In this document: one piece after another, positions 1 to 8,196 of the stretch
Layout: each line of letters opens with the position of its first letter
How positions within the stretch are numbered: the stretch's first letter is position 1
Source: Rhizobium sp. Q54
GTDB taxonomy: Bacteria > Pseudomonadota > Alphaproteobacteria > UBA828
NCBI GenBank assembly: GCA_945892755.1
Contig: CAMDDO010000019.1
Location: 1-43,000 of the forward strand
Length of the DNA: 43,000 bases
Reading direction: 5' to 3'
Notes under the pieces: model-generated
Databases searched by the model: none
Told to the model about the DNA's origin: nothing
Seen by the model: the letters and a program-made list of their open reading frames with translations, nothing else
Translations under genes and position numbers: made by a program

Positions 1-1
1 G

Positions 2-550
2 ATCGAACGCCTTGCCGCGCATCGCATTTGCCAAAGCGGCGTCGCCCGCACCTTTCAGAAGGAGACCACGTTCGATTCGCTGTCCGCCTATCAGAACGTG
101 CTGCTCGGCGCGGTCTATGGTCGCGGGCGAGGCGACGCGGCGCGCCTGGCGGCACGGGCGCGCGAGGCGCTCGGCTTCGTCGGTATCGCCGAGGCTCAGC
201 ACGACCGCCCGGGCGGCGAGCTTTCGGTCTTCGACAAGAAACGCCTGATGATCGCGTCAGCGCTGGCGACCGAGCCGCGTATCCTTCTGCTCGATGAACC
301 GGCCTCCGGCCTGACCAAACCTGAAGTCGACGAGACGGCGGCACTGGTGCGCCGGGTCAATCAGCTTGGCGTCACCGTGCTGATCATTGAACATGTCCTG
401 CCGCTACTGCTATCGCTTTCGGAGCGAGTCATGGTGCTCAATCAAGGCCGTGAGCTGACCACCGGCCTGCCCCAAGACGTCATGCGCGACGAGCGTGTCG
501 TCGAGGCCTATCTGGGCACGCGGAGGGCGCATGGCGCAGCCCATCCTTGA
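2..550 (+). CDS. livG: Branched-chain amino acid-type ABC transporter ATP-binding protein (LivG-like), 3' part
   Basis: The reading frame is open from the left edge, so the N-terminus and Walker A lie outside the window; about 182 codons remain. The visible part starts near the Q-loop region (GVARTFQ), has a Walker B stretch ILLLDEPA and ends in the LivG-like tail EAYLG. LivG ATPases power import of branched-chain amino acids, amides or urea with LivF, LivH and LivM, which follow directly. The stretch that should carry the ABC signature reads GGELSVFDKKR rather than the LPYGxQRRLEIARAL seen in the second LivG of this window, so the signature is degenerate. The stop lies 20 bases inside the next gene, a translational-coupling arrangement. 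The family call is firm; the substrate is unknown. Confidence 0.9.
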   Translation: MERLAAHRICQSGVARTFQKETTFDSLSAYQNVLLGAVYGRGRGDAARLAARAREALGFVGIAEAQHDRPGGELSVFDKKRLMIASALATEPRILLLDEPASGLTKPEVDETAALVRRVNQLGVTVLIIEHVLPLLLSLSERVMVLNQGRELTTGLPQDVMRDERVVEAYLGTRRAHGAAHP

Positions 551-1250
551 GATCGATGATCTGGTCACCGGCTATGGCCGCACTCAGGTGCTGTGGGGCG
601 TCACGCTCGCGTTGAATGAGGGTGAGCGAATCGGTCTGTTCGGCCCGAACGGGCACGGCAAATCGACGCTGCTGAAAACCGTCTCGGGCCTTCTGAAGCC
701 CTGGCGCGGCGCGATCCGCTTGAACGGCGAGAGCATCGGCGGGGTCCAGCCGCGCGCGGTGGTCGATCGCGGGCTGATCCATGTCCCTCAGGGCAATGTG
801 CTGTTTCCCCAGCTCACGGTCGTCGAGAATTTGCGTCTCGGCGCCTATGCGAGGCGTGCGCGCGCCGAACGCGAACCAAATCTCGCGCGCGTTTTCGAGC
901 TGTTCCCGCGCTTGGCCGAGCGTCGCCGCCAATTGAGCCGCACGCTCTCGGGCGGCGAGCGCCAGATGTTGGCGATCGGTGTCGGGCTGATGGGCGCACC
1001 CAAGCTTCTGATGCTCGACGAGCCGACGCTCGGGCTTGCTCCTAAGCTCAAGGACGAATTGCTGGACGCGATCGGAAAAATCTCGCGCGTCGGCGTGCCC
1101 TTGGTGCTGGTGGAGCAGGATGTCGAATTCCTCGTGGCGCTGACCGATCGCCTCTACATGATCAATCACGGCGCCGTGGCGCTCGACATCGCGTCGACCG
1201 ACCGACTTGATCATGGCGAGATCATGCAGATGTATTTCGGCAAAGGGTAG
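531..1250 (+). CDS. livF: Branched-chain amino acid-type ABC transporter ATP-binding protein (LivF-like)
   Basis: A 239-residue cytoplasmic ATPase of the LivF family. Walker A is GPNGHGKST at residues 38-46, the signature is LSGGERQ and Walker B is LLMLDEPTLGL. The start at 531 is preferred because GGAGG sits at 522-526 and homology begins at once (MAQPILEIDDL); an in-frame start at 495 would add 12 residues without similarity. It overlaps the end of livG by 20 bases and is followed after 9 bases by livH, so the four liv genes form one operon. LivF is the second ATPase of the LivGF pair. The imported compound cannot be read from this gene. Confidence 0.92.
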   Translation: MAQPILEIDDLVTGYGRTQVLWGVTLALNEGERIGLFGPNGHGKSTLLKTVSGLLKPWRGAIRLNGESIGGVQPRAVVDRGLIHVPQGNVLFPQLTVVENLRLGAYARRARAEREPNLARVFELFPRLAERRRQLSRTLSGGERQMLAIGVGLMGAPKLLMLDEPTLGLAPKLKDELLDAIGKISRVGVPLVLVEQDVEFLVALTDRLYMINHGAVALDIASTDRLDHGEIMQMYFGKG

Positions 1251-1259
1251 GCCGGCACC

Positions 1260-2132
1260 ATGGCGACTGCGCAATCGGTCTTCCTGAGCGGAATCGTGCT
1301 CGGTTCGCTCTACGCCATGATGGCGACCGGGCTCTCGCTGGTCTGGACGACGCTTGGAATCTTCAATTTCGCGCATGGCATCTTCATGGCGGTCGGCGCG
1401 CTGGTGGCCTGGCAAGTCGGCACGGATCTCGGCTGGGGCCTCGGGCCCGCCGCCGGCCTCGCGATTGGCGTCGCGGTTCTGGTCGGCATTGGCTTCCTCT
1501 CCGAACTCGTCGTGGTCCGCCCGTTCCTGGCGCGCCGCGATGTCGTGCTGATCGCGGTGATCACGACACTGAGCGCCTCGATATTTTTCGAGAACGGCAC
1601 GCTTCTGATCTGGGGCGCGCGCTACAAGCAGCTCGAACCGTTGATCCCCGGCAAGGTCGATCTCTTGTCGACCGCGATCTCGGCCCACGAGGTGTTGATC
1701 ATCGTGATCGCGCCGTTGACCCTGGTTTTGCTTTGGCTGTTCCTCAAGTTCACCCGGATCGGCTCAGCCATCCGCGCGGTGTCGCAGAACCGCGAGTCGG
1801 CGCTGCTGATGGGCATGAACGTGTCGCTGCTTTATAGCTCTGCCTTCGCCCTCTCGGCCGGCCTCGCGGGGCTCTCGGGTATTCTCCTGGGTTCGGTCCG
1901 TTTCATCACGCCCTCGCTCGGTGCCGAGCCGCTGGTCAAGGCGCTGATTGTCGCGATCTTCGGCGGCCTCGGCAGCCTAGGCGGTACGATCGGCGCGGCC
2001 TATGTGATCGGCTTGCTCGAGGCGATCAGCGTCTATTTCATCGGGCTCTACTGGACGCCTGCGCTGTTGTTCGGCGTGATGATCCTCGTTCTTCTTGTCC
2101 GCCCGACCGGGCTATTTGGCAGGAAGGGGTAG
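1260..2132 (+). CDS. livH: Branched-chain amino acid-type ABC transporter permease (LivH-like)
   Basis: A 290-residue inner-membrane permease of the LivH family with about eight hydrophobic segments. The family hallmark GIFNFAHGIFMAVGALVAW lies near residue 37, and the EAA-like cytoplasmic loop follows in the AIRAVSQNRESALLMGMN region. The end (RPTGLFGRKG) is the standard LivH C-terminus. It sits 9 bases after livF and 3 bases before livM. Together with LivM it forms the translocation channel. No substrate-binding protein gene is visible on this side; it may lie upstream of the window. Confidence 0.93.
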   Translation: MATAQSVFLSGIVLGSLYAMMATGLSLVWTTLGIFNFAHGIFMAVGALVAWQVGTDLGWGLGPAAGLAIGVAVLVGIGFLSELVVVRPFLARRDVVLIAVITTLSASIFFENGTLLIWGARYKQLEPLIPGKVDLLSTAISAHEVLIIVIAPLTLVLLWLFLKFTRIGSAIRAVSQNRESALLMGMNVSLLYSSAFALSAGLAGLSGILLGSVRFITPSLGAEPLVKALIVAIFGGLGSLGGTIGAAYVIGLLEAISVYFIGLYWTPALLFGVMILVLLVRPTGLFGRKG

Positions 2133-2135
2133 GCC

Positions 2136-3107
2136 ATGCGCCTCAATCTGACCGGCCCCGATGGCGCGCGCCTGCTGTGCCTGGCGGTGCTCGTCGTGCT
2201 GCCCTTCTTCGTGCCCTCGGCCTATGTTCGACATCTGATCATCGTTGCCGTGGTCTACGGCGTGGTTGCCTCCAACTGGAATTTCAGCCTCGGCTATGGC
2301 GGCATATTCAATTTCGGCCATCTCGCCTTTTTCGGGCTCGGCGCCTATGCCTCGGCAATCCTGGCGAAGACGGTCGGCATCACGCCCTGGGTGACCATCG
2401 TGCTCGCCGGCGTTGTCGCGGTCATCGCCGCGATCATCGTCAGCGTTCCCGTGCTGCGGCTGAAGGGCATCTATGTGGTGCTCGTGACCTTTGCCTTCTC
2501 TCAGCTTTGCCTACAGCTGATCATGAGCCAACAGGGCATGACAGGAGGCTCGCAAGGCTTTCCTCTGGTGCCTCAGCTCAAGCTCGGCGACTACAGTTTC
2601 GCGAGCGATGACAAGTTCGGTTACTACTTCGTGGCGCTGTTCCTGCTGGTGATCTCGACGCTTTACCTTGAGCGCCTGGTACGCTCGAATTTCGGCATCA
2701 GTGTCGTGGCGCTCCGCGACAACGAGGACTATGCGGTCAGTCGGGGCATCTCGCTGGCACGCCAGCGCCTGCTCACGCTGGTCGCCAGCGCACTGTTTAC
2801 CGGGATGGCCGGCGGGTTTTTCTCGACCTATACACGGGTCGCCTCGCCAGAGATCTTCGGCTTCGGGCCGCTTTCACTCGCGCTCTCGATGATGCTCTTG
2901 GGCGGCACAGGAAGCATCTACGGCCCGATCGTCGGCGCCTTCGTGATCACCATCGTCTCGGAATTGATGATCGATCTGGGGCCCGCGCGGTTCCTGATCA
3001 TCGCGGCGATGATCATTCTCGTCCTCTTGTTCTATCCCGGCGGCATTATCGTGGGCCTGCGCCGGGCCTATGATGAACTTCTGAAGCTGCGGCCGACGCG
3101 CGCCTGA
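2136..3107 (+). CDS. livM: Branched-chain amino acid-type ABC transporter permease (LivM-like)
   Basis: A 323-residue permease of the LivM family, partner of LivH. The hallmark LGYGGIFNFGHLAFFGLGAY lies near residues 50-70, followed by the cytoplasmic coupling-loop region VALRDNEDYAVSRGI. Length and the PGGIIVGLRRAY ending fit the family. It is the last gene of the left liv operon. The stop is only 3 bases from the stop of the convergent amidase gene, so no independent terminator separates them. Probable roles are uptake of amino acids, amides or related nitrogen compounds; the neighbouring amidase would fit an amide substrate, but that is inference. Confidence 0.93.
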   Translation: MRLNLTGPDGARLLCLAVLVVLPFFVPSAYVRHLIIVAVVYGVVASNWNFSLGYGGIFNFGHLAFFGLGAYASAILAKTVGITPWVTIVLAGVVAVIAAIIVSVPVLRLKGIYVVLVTFAFSQLCLQLIMSQQGMTGGSQGFPLVPQLKLGDYSFASDDKFGYYFVALFLLVISTLYLERLVRSNFGISVVALRDNEDYAVSRGISLARQRLLTLVASALFTGMAGGFFSTYTRVASPEIFGFGPLSLALSMMLLGGTGSIYGPIVGAFVITIVSELMIDLGPARFLIIAAMIILVLLFYPGGIIVGLRRAYDELLKLRPTRA

Positions 3108-3110
3108 TTC

Positions 3111-4565
3111 TCAGTTCGCGCTTGCGTGAACCGGTGGCAGGCGATGGCGCCACGGCGTCGCGCGTTCGATCTGCGCGGCCAGCGCGAGCAGCGTCGCCTC
3201 GTCGCTCTCGCCGCCGACGAATTGCATGCCGATCGGCAGACCGTCGCTCGACAGGTGCAGCGGTAGCGAGATCGCGGGTTGGCCGGACACATTGAACGGC
3301 GCGGTGAACGCCACGTCCGGACCGAGGCGCTCGTCGGTATAGGTGCTCGGCTCGAGCTTGTACATGTCGTAATAGCCATGCTTGCGCGGCGGGTGGCGCA
3401 TCACCGGCAAGAGGTGCACGTCGGCGACGGTCGTCTCCGCCACGATCTTGCGGCCGAGCAGACGCATCATATCGACGTCTTGGGAATGTTGGATGCCGCT
3501 GATCGCGCGGCCGTCCTGGATCTGCGCCCAAATGGCTGGCGAGACCTCGCTTTCGCGAACTTCGTGGCCGATGGCGGGCGCCATATCGGCGAAGCCCGTC
3601 GCGTTCTTGACGGCGCAGATGCGCGTGAAGGTTTTCCAGAACAAGCCGTAGTCGAGATCGATATCGCGCTCCTCGACCCGGTGCCCAAGGTCCTCGCACA
3701 ACTTGGCGGTCTTCTTGACCGCCTCGGCGACCTCCGGGTGGACCTCGAAGCCGCCCGGCGCCTTGGTCGAGAAGGCGATGCGGAGACGTGCCGGCGCCCG
3801 CTCGATGACCGAGGCATAGCGACGATGGGACGGCCGAGAGTAATAAATGTCGCCCGGCCAGCGGCCCGCGACGCCATCAAGATAGTGCGCCGTGTCGCGC
3901 ACGCTCCGGGTGACGCACAGGAAAACCGCGGCGCCGTACCAGAAGTCGGCATATTGCGGCGCGAGCGTGACCCGCCCGCGCGAGGGCTTCAGCCCGACCA
4001 GGCCGCAATGGCTCGCCGGAATGCGGATCGAGCCGCCGCCATCGCTGCCGTCGGCGAGCGGCACCAAGCGCGCCGCCACCGCCGAGGCGGCGCCGCCGCT
4101 CGATCCGCCCGGACCAAATGCCGTGTTCCAGGGATTGCTGGTTTTTCCGTAGATCGCCGGCTCGGCGGCGATGCACCAGCCAAGTTCCGGCGAATTGCTC
4201 TTGCCGACCAGCACAACGCCGAGGCGCTTGATGCGGCGGACATATTCCATGTCCTCGGTCGCCACGAAATCCTTGAAATAAGGGCAGGCGTTGGTGGTCG
4301 GCACGCCGGTCCAGAGCGTGCCGAGGTCTTTCAACAAGAACGGCACGCCCTTGAACGGGCCATCGGGCAAAGCGGGGTCCCGCGCGGTCTTGCGCGCGAT
4401 CTCGTAAGTCTTGATACAAACGGCGTTGAGTGTCGGATTGAGCGCCTCGACGCGCCGGATCGCCTCCTCGGCAAGCTCCGCCGGCGAAACCGCGCCCGCG
4501 CGGACCAGGTCGCCCAGTCCTGTCGCGTCGTTCGAATCGAAGATCGTCCCAATAGGTCCCGCCAT
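3111..4565 (-). CDS. Amidase signature family hydrolase
   Basis: A 484-residue cytoplasmic amidase signature enzyme, which hydrolyses C-N amide bonds with a Ser-cisSer-Lys triad. The triad is visible: Lys79 in PFLLKDLG, the cis-serine Ser155 in GGSSGG (153-158) and the nucleophile Ser179 in DGGGSIRIPAS. Full length for the family, so probably active. Start: ATG at 4565 with GGGAGG five bases upstream. It converges on livM and is divergent from the CoA-transferase gene. It lacks any GatB/GatC neighbour, so it is a catabolic amidase rather than the GatA transamidosome subunit. The substrate is not predictable from sequence; the liv transporter may deliver it. Confidence 0.9.
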   Translation of the reverse strand: MAGPIGTIFDSNDATGLGDLVRAGAVSPAELAEEAIRRVEALNPTLNAVCIKTYEIARKTARDPALPDGPFKGVPFLLKDLGTLWTGVPTTNACPYFKDFVATEDMEYVRRIKRLGVVLVGKSNSPELGWCIAAEPAIYGKTSNPWNTAFGPGGSSGGAASAVAARLVPLADGSDGGGSIRIPASHCGLVGLKPSRGRVTLAPQYADFWYGAAVFLCVTRSVRDTAHYLDGVAGRWPGDIYYSRPSHRRYASVIERAPARLRIAFSTKAPGGFEVHPEVAEAVKKTAKLCEDLGHRVEERDIDLDYGLFWKTFTRICAVKNATGFADMAPAIGHEVRESEVSPAIWAQIQDGRAISGIQHSQDVDMMRLLGRKIVAETTVADVHLLPVMRHPPRKHGYYDMYKLEPSTYTDERLGPDVAFTAPFNVSGQPAISLPLHLSSDGLPIGMQFVGGESDEATLLALAAQIERATPWRHRLPPVHASAN

Positions 4566-4642
4566 GATTCCCTCCCGATTGACCGCGCGTGCTTCTTGAC
4601 GCGCCTCTCCACACTAACCGTGGCGCGGGCCGGGATCGAGTC

Positions 4643-4670
4643 TTGTTGGGCGCCCGCACGGCGGGATAAT
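4643..4670 (+). promoter_or_regulatory. Putative sigma70-type promoter for the CoA-transferase gene
   Basis: TTGTTG at 4643-4648 and GATAAT at 4665-4670 are separated by 16 bases, in the 195-base divergent gap between the amidase and CoA-transferase genes. The -10 matches five of six consensus positions and the -35 only three. Nothing else is evident in this gap apart from the amidase ribosome-binding site. Confidence 0.35.
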
Positions 4671-4760
4671 AGCTAAATCGAGGTGCGACGTTTGATGCAG
4701 CGGCCCCGCCGCTCCTCTAGATTGAGCCGGCGTTTCCCGAAACTGGCGGGCCGATCCGTG

Positions 4761-5963
4761 ATGACCGACAAACCCCTTACAGGCCTTCGCGTGCTCGATC
4801 TGGCGACCTTTGTCGCGGCACCGTTCGCGGCGAGCCTGCTCGGCGAGTTCGGCGCCGAGGTGATCAAGATCGAGCAGCCGGGTGGTGGCGACCCGTTACG
4901 CAGCTTCGGCACGCGCGTTTCGAAGGATTCGACCCTCGTCTGGAAAAGCGAGGCGCGGAACAAGAAGTCCGCCTGCCTCGATTTGCGCAAACCCGAAGGC
5001 GCCGCGCTGTTCAAGCGCCTGGTCGCGATCAGCGATGTCGTGTGCGAAAATTTCCGTCCCGGGACGTTGGAAAAATGGGGCCTCGGGTTCGATGCGCTCT
5101 CGGCGCTCAACGCCGGCCTCGTGCTGCTCCGAATTTCCGGCTATGGCCAGACGGGGCCCTACGCCGAGCGGCCCGGCTTCGCGCGCATCGCGCACGCCAT
5201 GGGGGGCCTCACCCATTTGGCCGGCATGAAGGGTGAGGCGCCGGTCACGCCGGGCTCGACCTCGCTCGCCGACTATGCCGCCGGGCTCTATGGCGCCTTC
5301 GGCGTGCTGACCGCGCTGCGCCAGCGCGACAAGAGCGGGCGCGGCCAGGTCGTCGACGTGGCGCTCTATGAGGGGATTTTTCGTTTTCTCGATGAGGTCG
5401 CGCCGGCCTTCGCGCGCAACGGCACGATCCGCGGCCGCGAAGGGCTCTACACCGTAACCGCTTGCCCGCACGGCCACTACCCGACCAGCGACGGCAAATG
5501 GGTCGCGATCGCCTGTACAAACGACCGCATGTTCGAGCGCTTCGCCGCGCTTGTCTCGGCCCATGGCGCGCCGCCGCCGGCCCATTGGTTCAAGGGCGCG
5601 AGCCGCGTGCCGGAGCGCGATGCGGTCAATGAATGGGCCGCGCGCTTCACCGCGACACTCGATCGCGACGCGTTGATCGCGGCCTGCGTCGACGGTGAGA
5701 TTCCATGCGCGTCGGTCGCCGATATCAGCGACATTTTCGCCGATCCGCACTATGCCGCGCGTGAGGTGCTTCGCCGCATCACCGATCTGAGTGACGGCCA
5801 AACCTATGTCGTGCCGAACGTGGTGCCGCGCCTCTCCGAAACGCCGGGCTCGGTCGACACGCTCGGTCCGCCGCTCAATAGCCACGCCGACTACGTGTTC
5901 AAGGAATTGCTCGGCTTGAGCGAGGATGAGATCGACAAAGCGCGCGCGGCCGGCGCGATCTAA
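4761..5963 (+). CDS. Class III CoA-transferase (CaiB/BaiF family)
   Basis: A 400-residue family III CoA-transferase, which moves CoA between an acyl-CoA and a free carboxylate through an aspartyl-CoA thioester. The N-terminal PLTGLRVLDLATFVAAPFA and GAEVIKIEQP are typical. Asp171 in SLADYAAGLYGAFG aligns with the catalytic Asp169 of formyl-CoA transferase. The start at 4761 is chosen because family similarity begins there; an upstream in-frame ATG at 4683 would add 26 Arg-rich residues that look non-coding. Its stop overlaps the stop of the convergent monooxygenase by 3 bases. It probably activates a carboxylic acid in a degradation route; partner acids are unknown. Confidence 0.9.
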   Translation: MTDKPLTGLRVLDLATFVAAPFAASLLGEFGAEVIKIEQPGGGDPLRSFGTRVSKDSTLVWKSEARNKKSACLDLRKPEGAALFKRLVAISDVVCENFRPGTLEKWGLGFDALSALNAGLVLLRISGYGQTGPYAERPGFARIAHAMGGLTHLAGMKGEAPVTPGSTSLADYAAGLYGAFGVLTALRQRDKSGRGQVVDVALYEGIFRFLDEVAPAFARNGTIRGREGLYTVTACPHGHYPTSDGKWVAIACTNDRMFERFAALVSAHGAPPPAHWFKGASRVPERDAVNEWAARFTATLDRDALIAACVDGEIPCASVADISDIFADPHYAAREVLRRITDLSDGQTYVVPNVVPRLSETPGSVDTLGPPLNSHADYVFKELLGLSEDEIDKARAAGAI

Positions 5964-7225
5964 ACTCGGCCATAATCGGACAAAGGCGAGTCAGACGGCG
6001 GCATGGAGATCGCGCGAATGACGTTCTCGGGCCGTCGGAAATACTCGCCCCGGCGCACCTCCTCGTCGGTCCTGAGACCGGTGTCGATCTGGGTTCCGAG
6101 CTGGCGCGCGCAGTGCACCAGATAGCGGCCATAGCGGCAGCGTTCGGCGTCATAGACGCTGAGGGCGCGGGCCAGGTCGCCCGGGCTGGCCTGGATCGCC
6201 TCGGCGAGCGCCACGGCATCACCGACCGCCTTGATCACGCCCATGCCCGGATGCGGCCGCGCGACGAACGCGCCATCGCCGAGCAGCGCGACCCATCCAT
6301 CCACCATGCTCGGCAGCTCGAGATCGACGATGGTCTGAAAGAACGGCTCCCGAATCAGGCGGATCACCTCCGCATAGGGCGGTGCCAGGGTCTCGCTCGC
6401 CGCCTGCTTCATTTCGGTGACAACCGCCGGATCGATCCGATCCGGCGGGATGCCGCCTTCATAGAACCTGCCGGCGCTGTCGGTCATCATGCGCTTGAGC
6501 TTTGCTTCGCTCGCCGCGCGGTACCAGACGAAATTGAAGCGGCGCTTGCCGGGGCGCGTGTCGCCGTCGAGTCCGGCGACCGGGTAGCCGACCATGTGTT
6601 CGCCGGGTGGCAGGCATACGACGAAGCGGGTGTACAAGATACGATGAGACTCAGGCGAGAAGCGGCTCTCCTCGACCGTGCCGCGCCACGCCACGTAGCC
6701 GGCGTAGCGCGGGATCGACGAGGGCCAGAACTGCGCGCGAACGCTCGATCGAATGCCGTCCGCACCGATCAGAAGGTCCGCATCGATGGCGCTGCCGTCG
6801 CTGAATAAGACGCGCACGCCCTTGTCCATTTGCTGGGCACGCTCGAAGGTCGAGCCGGCAAAATAGCGCGCGCTCGGAAACTTGCCCTTGAGGCTGCGAT
6901 AGAGGCTGCCCCAGGTCCCTTGAATTTGCGCCTTGTGGTAGCGCGCCAGAACCTGTCCGTCGCGCCCGAGCATGAGCCGCTCCTCGATCGGCACGCCAAA
7001 TCTGTCATCGACCGGAATGCCGATGCGCTCGAACGCGCGGTGCAGTTCCGGGTGCGTCGCGATGCCGGCGCCGCGCTCGGCCAGTTCAACGCCGACCCGT
7101 TCATGTACCGTCACGTCGCAGCCCGCGCGGTGCAGCATATTGCCTGCGAGCAATCCGCCAAGCGAGCCGCCGACCACCACGACGCGAAGCCGCTTTGAGG
7201 GCGGTTCGACGGCTCGCTCAGTCAT
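5960..7225 (-). CDS. FAD-dependent aromatic monooxygenase, 2,6-dihydroxypyridine 3-hydroxylase-like
   Basis: A 421-residue class A flavoprotein monooxygenase. The FAD-binding Rossmann start is VVVVGGSLGGLLAG (residues 15-28), the DG motif is GADGIRS (154-160) and the second FAD motif is GDGAFVARPHPGMGV (316-330). The stretch RPGKRRFNFVWYR (224-236) and the RPHPGMG variant resemble, from memory, 2,6-dihydroxypyridine hydroxylase of nicotine degradation rather than p-hydroxybenzoate hydroxylase. Such enzymes hydroxylate an electron-rich ring using NADH and O2. The start is 12 bases after the stop of the upstream permease, so it is probably the last gene of the transporter operon. Urate or salicylate hydroxylase-type activity remains possible. 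Confidence 0.85.
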   Translation of the reverse strand: MTERAVEPPSKRLRVVVVGGSLGGLLAGNMLHRAGCDVTVHERVGVELAERGAGIATHPELHRAFERIGIPVDDRFGVPIEERLMLGRDGQVLARYHKAQIQGTWGSLYRSLKGKFPSARYFAGSTFERAQQMDKGVRVLFSDGSAIDADLLIGADGIRSSVRAQFWPSSIPRYAGYVAWRGTVEESRFSPESHRILYTRFVVCLPPGEHMVGYPVAGLDGDTRPGKRRFNFVWYRAASEAKLKRMMTDSAGRFYEGGIPPDRIDPAVVTEMKQAASETLAPPYAEVIRLIREPFFQTIVDLELPSMVDGWVALLGDGAFVARPHPGMGVIKAVGDAVALAEAIQASPGDLARALSVYDAERCRYGRYLVHCARQLGTQIDTGLRTDEEVRRGEYFRRPENVIRAISMPPSDSPLSDYGRV

Positions 7226-7237
7226 TGCCCGTCAGGA

Positions 7238-8194
7238 TCACGCTTGGACTTTCGCCGCGCGTCCATAGGTCAGCAACATGATGATGATCACGCCGCCATA
7301 AATGATCTGTTTATAGCCCTCGGGCATCTGCAGAACAGAGAGCACACTTGAAAGCAGGGTGAGCAACAGCACACCCATGACGGTGCCCGAGTATTTGCCT
7401 TGCCCGCCCAGAATGTGCGTGCCGCCGACCACGACAGCGGCAATCGTCGGCAGCAAATAGGGATCGCCCATCGCCTGATAGGCCTGGTCGGCATAGCCGG
7501 CGAGCAGCACGCCACCAAGCGCACTGCAGAAACCGCCCCATACGAAACAGAGCATGATCACACGGCGCGTTCGCACGCCCGAGAGATAGGTCGCCGTCTC
7601 GCGATTGCCCGTGGCGTAGATGTATCGCCCAAGCGGTGTGCGCCGCAGGATGAACACCATTACGAGCGAGATCAGAATCCAGACAAAGAGGGCATTCGGG
7701 ATCGGACCGATCAAACGCCCGATCGCGATGGCGCGCATGAAGTCCGAGGCCGTGCCCTGTGGCGCGAACCCACCGGTGTAGAACACCTGCATGCCAAGCA
7801 AGACCGCATTGACGCCGAGTGTCCAGATCATCGAGGGCACACGGAGAAAGGCGACGCCGAGGCCGTTCACCAGCCCGACGAGGCACCCGAAGATGAGTGC
7901 CGCCGGCACCGAGAGCCCGGCAATCGCATTTTCGCCGCCAGGACCCGCGATCGCGGTTGACATGATGGCCGCGACCGACATGGTCCAGGGGATCGAGAGA
8001 TCGATGTGGCCGAGCAGGATCACCATCATGGCGCCCGAGGCGAGCACGCCGAAATAGGATGCGATCTGAAGCTGCTGCAGCAGATATTTGCCCGTCAGCA
8101 TTTGGGGAAACATCGTCGAGCCAATGAAGTAGATCGCCAGGATCAGGATCCCGGTGATCAGCAGCGGCCGGTCGATGCTCCGGGCGAAGTTCAT
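7238..8194 (-). CDS. Sugar-type ABC transporter permease (RbsC family), second permease
   Basis: A 318-residue inner-membrane permease of the RbsC/BPD_transp_2 family. Characteristic parts are SGAMMVILLGHIDLSIPWTM near residue 55 and the coupling loop TPLGRYIYATGNRETATYLSG near residue 185. The end is VVVGGTHILGGQGKYSGT followed by the last membrane helices. It starts 2 bases after the stop of the other permease, so the two are translated together and probably form a heterodimeric channel. The LGHIDLS motif replaces the TGGLDLS of the sister permease. The flavin monooxygenase follows after 12 bases. The family imports pentoses and hexoses but also nucleosides, autoinducers and other solutes. 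Confidence 0.9.
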   Translation of the reverse strand: MNFARSIDRPLLITGILILAIYFIGSTMFPQMLTGKYLLQQLQIASYFGVLASGAMMVILLGHIDLSIPWTMSVAAIMSTAIAGPGGENAIAGLSVPAALIFGCLVGLVNGLGVAFLRVPSMIWTLGVNAVLLGMQVFYTGGFAPQGTASDFMRAIAIGRLIGPIPNALFVWILISLVMVFILRRTPLGRYIYATGNRETATYLSGVRTRRVIMLCFVWGGFCSALGGVLLAGYADQAYQAMGDPYLLPTIAAVVVGGTHILGGQGKYSGTVMGVLLLTLLSSVLSVLQMPEGYKQIIYGGVIIIMLLTYGRAAKVQA

Positions 8195-8196
8195 GC

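Noticed and set aside
480-1688. Long minus-strand open frame opposite livF/livH
   Set aside because: It is Arg/Asp/His-rich low-complexity translation of the reverse strand of two clear transporter genes.
3111-4565. Glutamyl-tRNA amidotransferase subunit GatA
   Set aside because: No gatB or gatC nearby and the context is catabolic; the fold is shared by many amidases.
3279-4676. Long plus-strand open frame opposite the amidase
   Set aside because: The minus frame has a complete amidase triad; this frame is a high-GC shadow without recognisable domains.
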